A stretch of 64,000 nucleotides of DNA from LMUY01 sp965198565 (GTDB lineage Bacteria > Pseudomonadota > Alphaproteobacteria > Acetobacterales > Acetobacteraceae): the NCBI GenBank assembly GCA_965198565.1, contig OZ240665.1, positions 2,046,001 through 2,110,000 on the forward strand, written 5' to 3'. The position numbers were made by a program, and so were the translations under genes. The notes beneath the pieces are model-generated. The model made no database searches. It saw only the letters and a program-made list of their open reading frames with translations, and was not told the DNA's origin. This document shows positions 35,886 to 45,113 of this stretch, piece by piece. Positions within the stretch are counted from its first letter, which is position 1, and every line of letters begins with the position of its first letter.

Positions 35886-38567
35886 ATGACTGACGGCCGC
35901 CCATCCCCCGACGCCCTCCTCGCCGAAGCCAACCGCGCCGGCCGCGGCCGGCTGAAGGTCTTCCTCGGCGCCGCACCCGGCGTCGGCAAAACCTACGAAA
36001 TGCTGATCACCGCCGCCGCCCGCAAGCAGGACGGGGTGGACGTGGCGGTCGGCATCGCCGAGACCCATGGCCGCAAGGAAACCATGGCGCTGCTCGAGGG
36101 CCTCGAGATCGTCCCGCGCCGCCAGGTCGACTACCGCGGCCATATCGTCGAGGAAATGGACCTCGACGCCGTCCTGGCCCGGCGCCCCCAACTCGTGCTG
36201 GTCGACGAACTCGCCCACACCAACGCCCCCGGCAGCCGCCACCCCAAGCGCTACCTCGACGTGGAGGAACTGCTCGCCGCCGGCATCGACGTCTACACCA
36301 CCCTCAACATCCAGCACGTCGAGAGCCTCAACGACGTGGTGGCGCAGATCACCCGCATCCGCGTGCGCGAGACCGTGCCCGACTCCATCATCGACCGCGC
36401 CGACGACATCGAGGTGATCGACCTCACCCCGGAAGACCTGATCAAGCGCATGCAGCAGGGCAAGATCTACCTGCCGCACCAGGCGGAACGGGCGGTGAAG
36501 CACTACTTCCTGCCCGGCAACCTGGCCGCCCTGCGCGAGCTGGCCCTGCGCCGCACCGCCCAGCGGGTGGACGACCAGATGGTCGACTACATGCGAAGCC
36601 ACGCCATCAACGGCCCCTGGGGCGCCAGCGAGCGCGTGCTGGTGGTGATCGACGGCAGCCCCGGCGGCGACGCATTGGTCCGCACCGGCCGCCGCCTGGC
36701 CGACCGCCTGCGCGGCTCGTTCACCGCCATCCATGTCGAGAGCGGCGGCTGGCGCGACCAGGCCGGGCAGCAGGTCACCGCCGACGCGCTGCGGCTGGCC
36801 CAGCGGCTCGGCGGCGAGACCATCACCGTGCCCGGCGCCGACGTCGCCATCGCCGCGGTGGACTACGCCCGCGCCAACAACTTCACCCACATGGTCGTGC
36901 CGTCGCGGCGCTCGCACTGGACCGAGATGCTGCGCGGCTCCACCGCCCAACGCATCATCAGCCGCGCCTCCAACATCCACATCCACGTGCTGGCGGAGGA
37001 CAGCAAGCCCGCCAAGGGCCAAGGGAGGGGCTTGCCCGCCTGGTCGATGCTGCAGGGCCTCACCCCCAGCGCCAGCGGCGGCAGCGTCCTCGCGGTGGCC
37101 GCGGCACTCAGCGTGGCGCTGCTGCTGCACGAGATGGTCGGCGTCACCAGCGTGGCGCTGGTGTTCCTCATGAGCGTGCTGGCGACCGCCGTCGTCTATG
37201 GCCTGGCCGCCTCGCTGCTGGCCTGCTTCCTGAGCGTGCTGGTCTACAACTTCTTCTTCCTCTCGCCGCTCTACACCTTCACCATCACCGACCCGGAAAA
37301 CCTGGTCACGCTCGGCGTGTTCTCCGTGGTCGCGATCGTGGCCAGCAACATCACCGCCCGAATGCGCGACCAGACCGTCACCGCCCGCGCCCGCGCCAAG
37401 ACCACCGAGGAGCTGTACCAGTTCAGCCGCAAGCTCGCCGGCGCCGTCTCGCTGGACGACGTCCTCTGGGCCACGGCGCACCAGGTCGCACTGATGCTGA
37501 AGCTGCGCGTGGTGCTGCTGCTGCCCGGCGAGCGCGGACTGGCGGTGCAGGCCGGCTTCCCGCCCGACGACATGCTGGACGACGCCGACCTCGCCGCCGC
37601 CAAATGGGCCTGGGAGCACAACCGCACCGCCGGCCGCGGCTCGGACACGCTGCCGGGCAGCAAGCGCCTGTTCATCCCCATGCAGACCGGGCGCGGCGCC
37701 ATCGGCGTGATCGGGCTCGACCGCGACGAACCCGGCGCCCTGCTCACCCCCGACCAGCAGCGCCTGCTGAACGCCCTCTCCGACCAGGCCGCACTCGCCG
37801 TCGAACGGGTGAACCTGGTGCGCGACGTGGACCAGGCGCGGCTGCAGGCCGAGACCGACCGGCTACGCTCCGCCCTGCTCACCTCGATCTCGCACGACCT
37901 GCGCACCCCGCTCGCCTCCATCCTGGGGGCGGCGAGCAGCCTGGCCAGCCAGCACGGCAGCCTGGACGAGGTGGGGCGGGCGGCCATGCTGCGCACCATC
38001 CAGGAGGAGGCCGAGCGCCTGAACCGCTTCATCGGCAACCTGCTCGACATGACCCGGCTCGAATCCGGCCCGCTGCTGCCGGTGGCCGGCCTGGCCGACC
38101 TGTCGGACGTGGTGGGCGCCGTGCTGCGCCGGGCCGAACGCATCCTCTCCGCCTACAAGGTGCGGGTGGACCTGCAGCCCGCCCTGCCGATGCTGGCCAT
38201 CGACATGGTGCTGTTCGAGCAGGTGCTGTTCAACCTGCTGGACAACGCCGCGAAATACTCGGTGCCCGGCTCCGTGGTGCAGATCAGCGCCTGGCAGGAC
38301 GGCGGCATCGTGCGCATCCGGGTGATGGACGAGGGCGACGGCATTCCCGCGGCCGACCTCGAGCGCGTGTTCGACAAGTTCTACCGCGTGCGCAGCGCCG
38401 ACCGGCAGCGCGCCGGCACGGGGCTGGGTTTGGCCATTTGCCGCGGCTTCGTGGAGGCGATGGGCGGCACCATCAAGGCCGCCAACCGCGACGACCGCTC
38501 CGGCGCCTGCTTCACCATCACCCTGCCGGTGCCCGCGCAAATGCCGCTCGAGGTGGAGGCGGCGTGA
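35886..38567 (+). CDS. kdpD: Sensor histidine kinase KdpD
   Basis: This 893-residue membrane kinase has an N-terminal KdpD domain with Walker A GAAPGVGKTYEM (about residue 25) and LVDELAHTNAPGSRH, then a UspA-like domain (260-370). Four helices follow at about 395-500, then a GAF-like region, and a transmitter with phospho-acceptor His 670 (SISHDLRTPLASIL). The ATPase motifs are FNLLDNAAKYS, DEGDGIPAADL and GTGLGLAICRGF. It responds to K+ limitation or osmotic stress and phosphorylates KdpE. The start is ATG 35886, right behind the split REP. It overlaps kdpE by four bases. Confidence 0.97.
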   Translation: MTDGRPSPDALLAEANRAGRGRLKVFLGAAPGVGKTYEMLITAAARKQDGVDVAVGIAETHGRKETMALLEGLEIVPRRQVDYRGHIVEEMDLDAVLARRPQLVLVDELAHTNAPGSRHPKRYLDVEELLAAGIDVYTTLNIQHVESLNDVVAQITRIRVRETVPDSIIDRADDIEVIDLTPEDLIKRMQQGKIYLPHQAERAVKHYFLPGNLAALRELALRRTAQRVDDQMVDYMRSHAINGPWGASERVLVVIDGSPGGDALVRTGRRLADRLRGSFTAIHVESGGWRDQAGQQVTADALRLAQRLGGETITVPGADVAIAAVDYARANNFTHMVVPSRRSHWTEMLRGSTAQRIISRASNIHIHVLAEDSKPAKGQGRGLPAWSMLQGLTPSASGGSVLAVAAALSVALLLHEMVGVTSVALVFLMSVLATAVVYGLAASLLACFLSVLVYNFFFLSPLYTFTITDPENLVTLGVFSVVAIVASNITARMRDQTVTARARAKTTEELYQFSRKLAGAVSLDDVLWATAHQVALMLKLRVVLLLPGERGLAVQAGFPPDDMLDDADLAAAKWAWEHNRTAGRGSDTLPGSKRLFIPMQTGRGAIGVIGLDRDEPGALLTPDQQRLLNALSDQAALAVERVNLVRDVDQARLQAETDRLRSALLTSISHDLRTPLASILGAASSLASQHGSLDEVGRAAMLRTIQEEAERLNRFIGNLLDMTRLESGPLLPVAGLADLSDVVGAVLRRAERILSAYKVRVDLQPALPMLAIDMVLFEQVLFNLLDNAAKYSVPGSVVQISAWQDGGIVRIRVMDEGDGIPAADLERVFDKFYRVRSADRQRAGTGLGLAICRGFVEAMGGTIKAANRDDRSGACFTITLPVPAQMPLEVEAA

Positions 38568-39262
38568 TCGCCAGCGGGGCAAAGCTGCGGGTTTTGGTGG
38601 TCGACGACGAGCCGGCGATCCTGCGCTTCCTTCGCACCGGATTGTCGGCCCAGGGTTTCGTCGTCTCCGAGGTCGGCACGGGTGCCGCGGCGATGGAGGC
38701 GATCGGGCAGCAGGCGGCCGACGTGGTCGTGCTCGACCTGGGGCTGCCGGACATGGACGGGCTGCAGGTGATCGGCCGCGTGCGGGACGCCGGGTCGGTG
38801 ATGCCGATCATCGTGCTCTCGAGCCGGGACGACGAGGTGAGCAAGGTGGCGGCGCTGGATCTGGGCGCCGACGACTTCGTGACCAAGCCGTTCGGCATCG
38901 ACGAGCTGTTCGCCCGTATCCGCGCCGCCCAGCGCCACCGGCTGCAGCAGGCGGGCGAGCGCCCGGTGTTCCGCGCCGGTGACCTGTCGATGGACCTGGT
39001 ACGCCGGATTGTGACCATGGCCGGCGCCGAGCTGAAATTCTCCCGCCGCGAATACGACCTGCTGCGCATGCTGGTGGCGCATGCCGGTAAGGTCTTGACG
39101 CACAAGCACATCCTGCGCGAGGTGTGGGGCGGTGAGACCGACGTGCAGTATCTGCGCATCTACATTCGGGCGCTGCGGCAGAAGATCGAGCCCGATCCCG
39201 AGCGCCCGATCTACATTCTTACCGAGACCGGCGTCGGCTATCGGCTGCGCGCGCCCGATTGA
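38564..39262 (+). CDS. kdpE: Response regulator KdpE
   Basis: This 232-residue OmpR-family regulator has a receiver domain with acidic pair VVDDE, phospho-acceptor Asp 58 (VVLDLGLPDMDG), and Lys in DDFVTKPFGIDEL. The C-terminal winged helix reads LKFSRREYDLLRMLVAHAGKVLTHKHILREVWG. GTG 38564 overlaps the kdpD stop (GTGA). In E. coli, KdpE activates kdpFABC under K+ limitation; here the insertion element lies between kdpDE and kdpFABC, so kdpDE may depend on its own or an IS-borne promoter. Confidence 0.96.
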   Translation: MIASGAKLRVLVVDDEPAILRFLRTGLSAQGFVVSEVGTGAAAMEAIGQQAADVVVLDLGLPDMDGLQVIGRVRDAGSVMPIIVLSSRDDEVSKVAALDLGADDFVTKPFGIDELFARIRAAQRHRLQQAGERPVFRAGDLSMDLVRRIVTMAGAELKFSRREYDLLRMLVAHAGKVLTHKHILREVWGGETDVQYLRIYIRALRQKIEPDPERPIYILTETGVGYRLRAPD

Positions 39263-39294
39263 CGCGTTACCCGCAAGAACATGGATAGCTGCGC

Positions 39295-39747
39295 ATGAAG
39301 CTGAATGAGCTGATCGGCCCGGACCGTGTCATTGTGGACCTGCGGGCGAGCGACAAGGCGCAGTTGCTCCGCGAACTATCCCGCCAGGCGGCAAGCCGCA
39401 CGTCGCTGGACAGTGGCGCCGTGCTGGCCGCCCTGGCGGCGCGGGAGGCGCTGGGGTCCACCGGGCTCGGCCGCGGCTTTGCCCTGCCGCATGCCCGCGT
39501 GGCCGGGATCGAAAAGCTGTTCGGCCTGTTCGTCCGCCTATCCCGCCCGCTCGATTTCGAGTCGATCGACGGCCACCCGGTCGACCTGGTGTTCCTGCTG
39601 CTGATCCCGGCCGGAGCGGGCAACGAGCACGTGGCCGCGCTGGCGGCGATTGCGCGGGAGATGCGCGACGAAGCGGTGGTCAAGCAGGTGCGCAAGGCGG
39701 GCAACGCCGCCGCCCTCTACCAGCACCTGTCGCCCGCCTCGGGGTAG
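39295..39747 (+). CDS. PTS EIIA-type (PtsN-like) regulatory protein
   Basis: This 150-residue EIIA fold has phospho-acceptor His 66 in GFALPHARV, and GLFVRLSRPLDFESIDGHPVDLVFLLLIP is typical of nitrogen-PTS EIIA proteins. It starts 32 bases after kdpE and is likely co-transcribed with it. In E. coli, unphosphorylated PtsN binds KdpD and raises its kinase activity, so placement in this operon suggests a dedicated Kdp regulator. Whether this is the main PtsN of the genome is unknown. Confidence 0.88.
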   Translation: MKLNELIGPDRVIVDLRASDKAQLLRELSRQAASRTSLDSGAVLAALAAREALGSTGLGRGFALPHARVAGIEKLFGLFVRLSRPLDFESIDGHPVDLVFLLLIPAGAGNEHVAALAAIAREMRDEAVVKQVRKAGNAAALYQHLSPASG

Positions 39748-39853
39748 CGCGCTCACTTATAGGCTTGCTTTCGCTCCCTCCGATGGCAGATTGTGCAACG
39801 CAGCACGAATGCTGCACGCGCGAAGCGTGCTCCCTTTTTGGTGGATGGACCCG

Positions 39854-40408
39854 ATGCTCACTGTTGGCGACGCATTTCCCGAATTCAACCTCAAGGCCGT
39901 CAAGGGCGGTGCCGAGGGGCTGAACCTGAAGACCTGCTTTACCGACATCAGCCATGAGAGCGATGCCGGCAAGTGGAAGATCGTGTTCTTCTGGCCGAAG
40001 GATTTCACCTTCATCTGCCCGACCGAGATCGTCGCGTTCGGCAAGATGGCTGGCGACTTCGCCGATCGTGACGCCGTGGTCTATGGCGTCTCGATCGACA
40101 ACGAGTTCACCCACGTGAACTGGCGCCTGCACCACGAGGACCTGAGCAAGCTCGAGATCCCGATGCTGTCGGACCTCAAGCGCGAGCTGACGATGGCGTG
40201 CGGCATCCTGGACAAGGCGGATGGCGTGGCCATGCGCGCGACCTTCGTGGTCGATCCGCAGGGCATCATCCGTTTCGTGTCGGTGAACCACGACAGCGTC
40301 GGCCGCAACCCGGCCGAGGTGCTGCGCGTGCTGGACGCGCTGCAGAGCGACGAGCTGTGCCCCTGCAACTGGAACAAGGGCGACGAATTCATCCAGATCG
40401 CCGCCTAA
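39854..40408 (+). CDS. ahpC: Peroxiredoxin (AhpC type)
   Basis: This 184-residue 2-Cys peroxiredoxin starts MLTVGDAFPEFNLKAV. It has peroxidatic Cys in FTFICPTEIVAFGKM, resolving Cys in DELCPCNWNKGDE, and the AT/Arg region VAMRATFVVDP. It reduces H2O2 and organic peroxides; AhpD encoded downstream is the likely reductant, as in mycobacteria. ATG 39854 was preferred over ATG 39845 because family members begin near MLTVGD. The stop TAA is the first part of an 18-base tandem repeat. Confidence 0.94.
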   Translation: MLTVGDAFPEFNLKAVKGGAEGLNLKTCFTDISHESDAGKWKIVFFWPKDFTFICPTEIVAFGKMAGDFADRDAVVYGVSIDNEFTHVNWRLHHEDLSKLEIPMLSDLKRELTMACGILDKADGVAMRATFVVDPQGIIRFVSVNHDSVGRNPAEVLRVLDALQSDELCPCNWNKGDEFIQIAA

Positions 40409-40475
40409 CCTCTTTCATCCCCCTAACCTCTTTCATCCCCCGAACCTCTTTCATCCCCCGAACCTCTTTCATCCC
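40406..40475. repeat. Four tandem copies of an 18-base repeat between ahpC and ahpD
   Basis: The unit (T/G)AACCTCTTTCATCCCCC starts at 40406, 40424, 40442 and 40460, and the last copy is slightly shortened. The first unit includes the ahpC stop codon. Copies 1-2 begin with T and copies 3-4 with G. No obvious secondary structure was seen. Confidence 0.95.
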
Positions 40476-40538
40476 AGTGTGGTTGGCGGCCCGGTTCGGC
40501 AGGCGCTGGGCCGGGCCGCTGCCGTTTTGGAGATCATC

Positions 40539-41075
40539 ATGTCGGTCGAAGCCCTGAAGTCCCGCATCCCCGACTACGCCAAGGACCTCAAGCTCAACCT
40601 GGGCTCCTTGGCCACCGAGCCCTGCCTGTCGCAGCAGCAGCGCGCCGGCACCTTCGTCGCCGCCGCCCTGGCCTCGCGCAACGCCGAGGTGTCGGCGGCG
40701 CTGGTCGGCGAGTTCGGCGCCCAGCTCACCCCCGAGGCCCTGGGCGCCGCCAAGGCCGCCGCAGCCATCATGGGGATGAACAACGTCTACTACCGCTTCA
40801 CCCACGAGGTTGGCGGCGACTACCCCAACATGCCAGCGCGCCTGCGCATGAACGTCATGGCGCGACCCGGCGTCGACAAGGCCGATTTCGAACTGTGGTC
40901 GCTGGCGGTGTCGGCGGTGAACGGCTGCGCCATGTGCATGGAGAGCCACGAAAAGGTGGTCCGCCAGGCCGGCATGACGCAGGAGCAGGTGCAGGCCGCG
41001 GTGCGTATCGCCGCCGTGGTGCACGCCGTCGCCGCCGTGCTGGACGGTGAGGACGCCCTGGCCCAAGCCGCTTGA
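40539..41075 (+). CDS. ahpD: Alkylhydroperoxidase AhpD
   Basis: This 178-residue all-helical protein has redox motif C-x-x-C-x-x-x-H in NGCAMCMESHEKVV (about residues 131-140). MSVEALKSRIPDYAKDLKLNL at the start is typical of AhpD. It regenerates AhpC and is itself a weak peroxidase. ATG 40539 follows GGAGATCATC. It lies about 60 bases beyond the tandem repeat, on the same strand as ahpC. Confidence 0.95.
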   Translation: MSVEALKSRIPDYAKDLKLNLGSLATEPCLSQQQRAGTFVAAALASRNAEVSAALVGEFGAQLTPEALGAAKAAAAIMGMNNVYYRFTHEVGGDYPNMPARLRMNVMARPGVDKADFELWSLAVSAVNGCAMCMESHEKVVRQAGMTQEQVQAAVRIAAVVHAVAAVLDGEDALAQAA

Positions 41076-41087
41076 CGCCCTCTTCCT

Positions 41088-41188
41088 CTCCCTCTGGGAG
41101 AGGGCTGGGGTGAGGGAAGCCGTGGCGCCACCGGCCTTCCTGGGAGTGGGCCCCTCACCCCGACCCTCTTCCAGAGGCAGAGGGAGAT
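41088..41188. repeat. REP-like inverted pair, copy 5
   Basis: The left arm (CCTCTCCCTCTGGGAGAGGG) lies at 41085-41105. The right arm is its degenerate inverse (CCTCTTCCAGAGGCAGAGGG) at about 41163-41185. The right arm is read as the C-terminal end and stop codon of the antiporter gene on the minus strand. Confidence 0.88.
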
Positions 41189-42462
41189 AGCGACCCTGCC
41201 GGCTGCGACCCCGCGGGGTACAGCCGCCGGGCCACGCGCTCGATCGTCAGGCCCTGCACGATGATGGTGAACAGCACCACCCCGTAAGACACCACCAGCA
41301 ACGTGGTGCGCTGCTCGCTCGGCGGCAGGCCCAGCGCCAAAGCCACCGAAATGCCGCCGCGCAGCCCGCCCCACGTGAGCATCGCCAGCGCCGGCCCCGC
41401 GACCCGGCGCGGCACCCGAGCGGCGACCATGCAGATCGACACGCTCAGCCCCCGCGCCGCAACCGAGAGCGGGATGGCCACCAGGGCCGCGACCAGTTCC
41501 GACCATTGGAACCGCACCACCACCACTTCCAGCCCGATCAGCAGGAACAAGAGCGCGTTCAACACCTCGTCCACGAGAAACCAGAAATTCAGCAGCTCGG
41601 TGCGGCTGGAAATCGCCTCCTGACTGCGCCGCGAGCCGAGCGTCACTCCCGCCACGACCACCGCGATCGGCCCGGACAGGCCCAGCGCGTTGGCCAGGCT
41701 GAATGCCCCCGTCGCCAACGCCAACGAAACCAGCAGTTCGAGGTGGTTGTCGTCGGCCGCTCGCAGCAGCAGCACCGCAATCCACCGCAGCACCAGCCCC
41801 AACAAGCCGCCGCCCACCGCCTCCACCACCGAATGGCCAATCAGCCCGGCGCCAGAGCCGATCGAGCCGCCCCCCGCCGCCACCCCCCCCGCTGCCACGC
41901 CCAAAGCCGCCCGGAACGCCACCACGCCCACGCCGTCGTTGAACAGGCTCTCCCCCGCAAACACCGCCTCGAGCGGCGCCGGCAGGCCCACCCGGCGCAG
42001 CATTCCCACGACGGACACCGGGTCGGTCGGTGCCAGGATCGCGCCCAGCACGAGGCACCAAGCGAACGGCACGGTCAGGCCGAGCCGCGGGAACACCAGC
42101 CACATCCCCCCGCCCAACAGCCCGACCGCCACCAGCGTGCCCAGCACCGCCAGGGTGAGCACCACCAGCTTGCGCTGCAGCAACTGACCCAGATCGACCC
42201 GCACCGCCCCGGCGAACAGCAGAAACGACAGCGCCCCATCCAGCAGCGACTGCGGCAGGTTCACGCTGCCCAGCAGGCTGCCGAGCAAGGCGCGCAGATC
42301 GTAGGCGGGAATCAGCGGGTCGATCGCCAGCATCACCAGCGACACCGCGAGCGAGATCACCAGCACGCCGATCGTGTTCGGCAGCCGCAGGGTGCGGTGG
42401 TTCACGACGCCGAACACGGCAGCGAGGGTGAGCAGGATTGCCAGCAGGCTGAGCGATGTCAC
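41155..42462 (-). CDS. Na+/H+ antiporter (NhaP/CPA1 family)
   Basis: This 435-residue membrane protein has about 12 helices and CPA1 signatures: GAILAPTDPVSVV, FAGESLFNDGVGVVAF (the ND acidic motif of the ion site) and LTWGGLRGGISVALAL. It exchanges sodium or another monovalent cation for protons across the inner membrane. GTG 42462 was chosen to begin just before the first helix; the frame is open for 57 further codons without support. The last twelve residues (SLSPSASGRGSG) and the TGA stop derive from a REP arm. Confidence 0.9.
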   Translation of the reverse strand: MTSLSLLAILLTLAAVFGVVNHRTLRLPNTIGVLVISLAVSLVMLAIDPLIPAYDLRALLGSLLGSVNLPQSLLDGALSFLLFAGAVRVDLGQLLQRKLVVLTLAVLGTLVAVGLLGGGMWLVFPRLGLTVPFAWCLVLGAILAPTDPVSVVGMLRRVGLPAPLEAVFAGESLFNDGVGVVAFRAALGVAAGGVAAGGGSIGSGAGLIGHSVVEAVGGGLLGLVLRWIAVLLLRAADDNHLELLVSLALATGAFSLANALGLSGPIAVVVAGVTLGSRRSQEAISSRTELLNFWFLVDEVLNALLFLLIGLEVVVVRFQWSELVAALVAIPLSVAARGLSVSICMVAARVPRRVAGPALAMLTWGGLRGGISVALALGLPPSEQRTTLLVVSYGVVLFTIIVQGLTIERVARRLYPAGSQPAGSLSPSASGRGSG

Positions 42463-42558
42463 GCTCTGGTTATGGCGGCGTGGGCCTGCCCCCGTCCAGT
42501 TGCACGGCGGCCCGCCTCTTGCTTTGCTCTGCGCCACAAGCGACAGGTAGTGACAAGC

Positions 42559-44151
42559 ATGAAGCTCAGCCGCAGACACGCCATCGGGGCCGCCGCCGGT
42601 CTCGCCACCCTTCCGCGCTGGGCGGCTGCCCAATCCCGCGCCGAGACACTGCGCTATGTGACCGGCAACACCATCAACACGCTCGATCCGACGGCGTACG
42701 GCACCACCCGCGAGTCGTTCGGGCTAGCCATGAACGTCTACGACCGCCTGTTCCGCTTCGGCCGCAAGCGCTACGGCGCCAACTGGATCTTCGACTCCAG
42801 CACCATCGAGGGCGAACTGGCGCAAGGCTACCAATACAGCCCCGACCACCTCACCATCACCATCACCTTGCGCCCGGACGCGACCTGGCACGACGGCTCC
42901 CCGGTGACGGCCGATGACGTGAAGTGGTCGCTCGATCGCGCCGTCGCCGCCAAGTCCCTGGCGCCGCCGCAGCTCTCCACCGGCTCGCTCACCAGCACCG
43001 ACCAATTCCGCATCACCGGGGACCATACGCTCGAGGTGAGCCTGCCCAAGCCGGACCGGCTGGCTTTGGCCAATCTCTGCGTGCCCTACGCCATCATGGT
43101 GAACAGCAAGCTGGCGAAGCAGCACGCCACCGCCGCCGACCCCTGGGCGCAGGAATGGCTCAAGGCCAACACCGCGGCGAGCGGCGCCTACATCGTCGAG
43201 AGTTCCACCCCAGGCCAGAACGTGATCTTGAAGCGCAACGAGGCCTGGAAGGGCGGCGCGCAACCCGGCTTCCCCCGCGTCATCATCCAGACCGTCCCCG
43301 AGCCCGCCACCCGCGCCAACCTGATCGAGCGCGGCGACGCCGACCTCGCCATCGACCTCGCCGACAACGACATCCTGGCGATGCAGAAGATGCCCAAGGT
43401 GAAGGTGGTGTCGATCCCACAAACCAACGGCTTCACCCATATCAGCATGAACACGCAGATGGCGCCGTTCGACAACGTCAAGGTCCGCCAGGCGGTGGCG
43501 GCCGCCCTGCCGTATGACGACATGTTCAAGGCGGCGCTGTTCGGCCGCGGCGCCAAGCTCTGGGGCGCGGACTGGACGGTCCCGCCCAACAGCAGCTTCC
43601 CGCAGCCCATGCCGTTCCGCACCGACCCGGCCCGCGCCAAGCAGCTCCTGGCCGAGGCGGGCATGCCCAACGGATTCAGCATCCCGTTCGCGATCAGCGC
43701 CGGGCAGGCGGCCACCGCCGAGCCGGCGGCGGCGCTGGTGAAGGAAGCGCTGGGCCGAGTGGGCATCCAGGTCGACATCCAGAAGAAGCCCGACGCCGAG
43801 TTCAACACCGCCGAGGCGCAGAAGACCCTGCCGTTCTTCCTCGACGGCGCCACCGCCTGGCTGCCCTCCACCGACTACTATTTCCGCCTGTATTTCACCC
43901 GCGACCAGCGCTGGAACTTCGCCAGTTGGAAGAGCACCGAAATCGAGCAGCTCTCCGCCACCGCGCAGTTCGAGACCGACCCGGCGCGCTACGACGACGA
44001 GTGCAAGAAGATGATCGAGACCTTCGTGACCAATGTTCCCTTGGTGATGCTGTGGCAGCCCGACCACGACGCCGCAATGGCCCCGAGCGTGGACGGCTAC
44101 ACCTACGAGTTCTACCGCCAAGCCGACTTCCGCACCCTCCGCCGGGTGTAA
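42559..44151 (+). CDS. Solitary ABC-type peptide-family substrate-binding protein
   Basis: This 530-residue family-5 solute-binding protein has a twin-arginine signal (MKLSRRHAIGAAAGLATLP). Typical blocks are NTLDPTAYGTTRES, LRPDATWHDGSPVTADDVKWSLDRA, and DNVKVRQAVAAALPYDDM. No permease or ATPase genes adjoin it; the nearest genes are an antiporter and rsmA. It probably feeds a transporter encoded elsewhere. It is only distantly similar by eye to the binding protein at 11808, so they are not recent duplicates. Confidence 0.9.
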   Translation: MKLSRRHAIGAAAGLATLPRWAAAQSRAETLRYVTGNTINTLDPTAYGTTRESFGLAMNVYDRLFRFGRKRYGANWIFDSSTIEGELAQGYQYSPDHLTITITLRPDATWHDGSPVTADDVKWSLDRAVAAKSLAPPQLSTGSLTSTDQFRITGDHTLEVSLPKPDRLALANLCVPYAIMVNSKLAKQHATAADPWAQEWLKANTAASGAYIVESSTPGQNVILKRNEAWKGGAQPGFPRVIIQTVPEPATRANLIERGDADLAIDLADNDILAMQKMPKVKVVSIPQTNGFTHISMNTQMAPFDNVKVRQAVAAALPYDDMFKAALFGRGAKLWGADWTVPPNSSFPQPMPFRTDPARAKQLLAEAGMPNGFSIPFAISAGQAATAEPAAALVKEALGRVGIQVDIQKKPDAEFNTAEAQKTLPFFLDGATAWLPSTDYYFRLYFTRDQRWNFASWKSTEIEQLSATAQFETDPARYDDECKKMIETFVTNVPLVMLWQPDHDAAMAPSVDGYTYEFYRQADFRTLRRV

Positions 44152-44179
44152 AGGCCAGGTCGAGCAAGCCACCGACAGT

Positions 44180-44300
44180 CTCCCTCTCCCGCGGGCGGGA
44201 GAGGGCCGGGGTGAGGGTGCGAGCGCTGTCAGGTCAGGCGCGGGGGCGCCCAAGAAGCCCTCACCCCGACCCTCTCCCGTGAAGAACGGGAGAGGGAGAA
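44180..44300. repeat. REP-like inverted pair, copy 6 (second subfamily)
   Basis: The left arm is CCCTCTCCCGCGGGCGGGAG then AGGG; the right arm is CCCTCTCCCGTGAAGAACGG then GAGAGGG. The arms differ from the CTCTGGGAG-type copies in the loop. It lies between the convergent ends of the binding-protein gene and rsmA and could act as a bidirectional terminator. The pair at 20863 belongs to the same subfamily. Confidence 0.9.
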
Positions 44301-44308
44301 AAAAGGCG

Positions 44309-45094
44309 CTAGCCGACCTCAACCAGCCGCGCCAGCCGGTCGAACTCCGCCACCGACAGCGTCTCCGCCCGCCGCGCCGGGTCGATGTCCGCCTGCGCCA
44401 GCAGCGCCTCGCCCCCCAGCGGCCGCAGCGCCCCGCGCAGCATCTTGCGGCGCTGGCCGAATGCGGCGGCGGTCAGCCGCTCCATCGCGGCAAACAGCCC
44501 CGGGCCGGGCTGCTCCGCATGCGGCCGGAACCCCACCACGGCCGAAACCACCTTGGGCGGCGGCCAGAACGCCGCGGCCGGGATGCGCGCCAGGAGCTGC
44601 GGCGTCCCGGTCCATTGCGCCAGCACCGCCAGGCGGCCATAGGCCTCGCTGCCCGGCGCCGCGCAAATCCGCTCGGCCACCTCGAGCTGGAACATCAGCG
44701 TCAGCCGCTCCCAATTGGCCGCTTCGCGCAACCAGCGCACCAGCAGCGGCGTACCTATATTATAGGGCAAGTTCGCCACCACCACGCGCGGCGCCGGAAC
44801 CAGCGCCGCCAGGTCCAGCGACAGCGCATCTGCAGTCACCACCCGCAGCCGCGCATGGCTCAGCGCCAACTCCTCGACGGCGGCCACTGCCCGCGGATCG
44901 ATCTCCACCGCCGTCACCGAGTCCGCCCCGCTCGCCAGCAAGGCGCGGGTCAGCCCGCCGGGGCCCGGCCCCACCTCGAGCACATGCCGCCCGGCCAGGT
45001 CGCCAGCCAGGGCGGCAATCCGCGCCACCAACTGCAGGTCGAGCAGGAAATGCTGGCCGAGCGAACGGCGCGCATCCAGCCCATGCCGGGCAAT
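44309..45094 (-). CDS. rsmA: 16S rRNA (adenine(1518)/(1519)-N6)-dimethyltransferase RsmA (KsgA), non-standard start
   Basis: This SAM-dependent enzyme dimethylates two adenines in 16S rRNA helix 45. It has VLEVGPGPGGLTRAL (motif I), AVEIDPRAVAAVEE and VVANLPYNIGTPLLV. The conserved N-terminal segment PLREVIARHGLDARRSLGQHF is clearly encoded. However, no ATG, GTG or TTG lies in frame between an upstream stop inside surA and TTG 45031, which would remove this SAM-binding segment. The start given here, ATT 45094, is a guess from the preceding GGGAGG; CTG 45079 is another option. It is the last gene of the lpt-surA operon. Confidence 0.9.
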   Translation of the reverse strand: MARHGLDARRSLGQHFLLDLQLVARIAALAGDLAGRHVLEVGPGPGGLTRALLASGADSVTAVEIDPRAVAAVEELALSHARLRVVTADALSLDLAALVPAPRVVVANLPYNIGTPLLVRWLREAANWERLTLMFQLEVAERICAAPGSEAYGRLAVLAQWTGTPQLLARIPAAAFWPPPKVVSAVVGFRPHAEQPGPGLFAAMERLTAAAFGQRRKMLRGALRPLGGEALLAQADIDPARRAETLSVAEFDRLARLVEVG

Positions 45095-45113
45095 GACCTC
45101 CCGGAGCGGGCCG

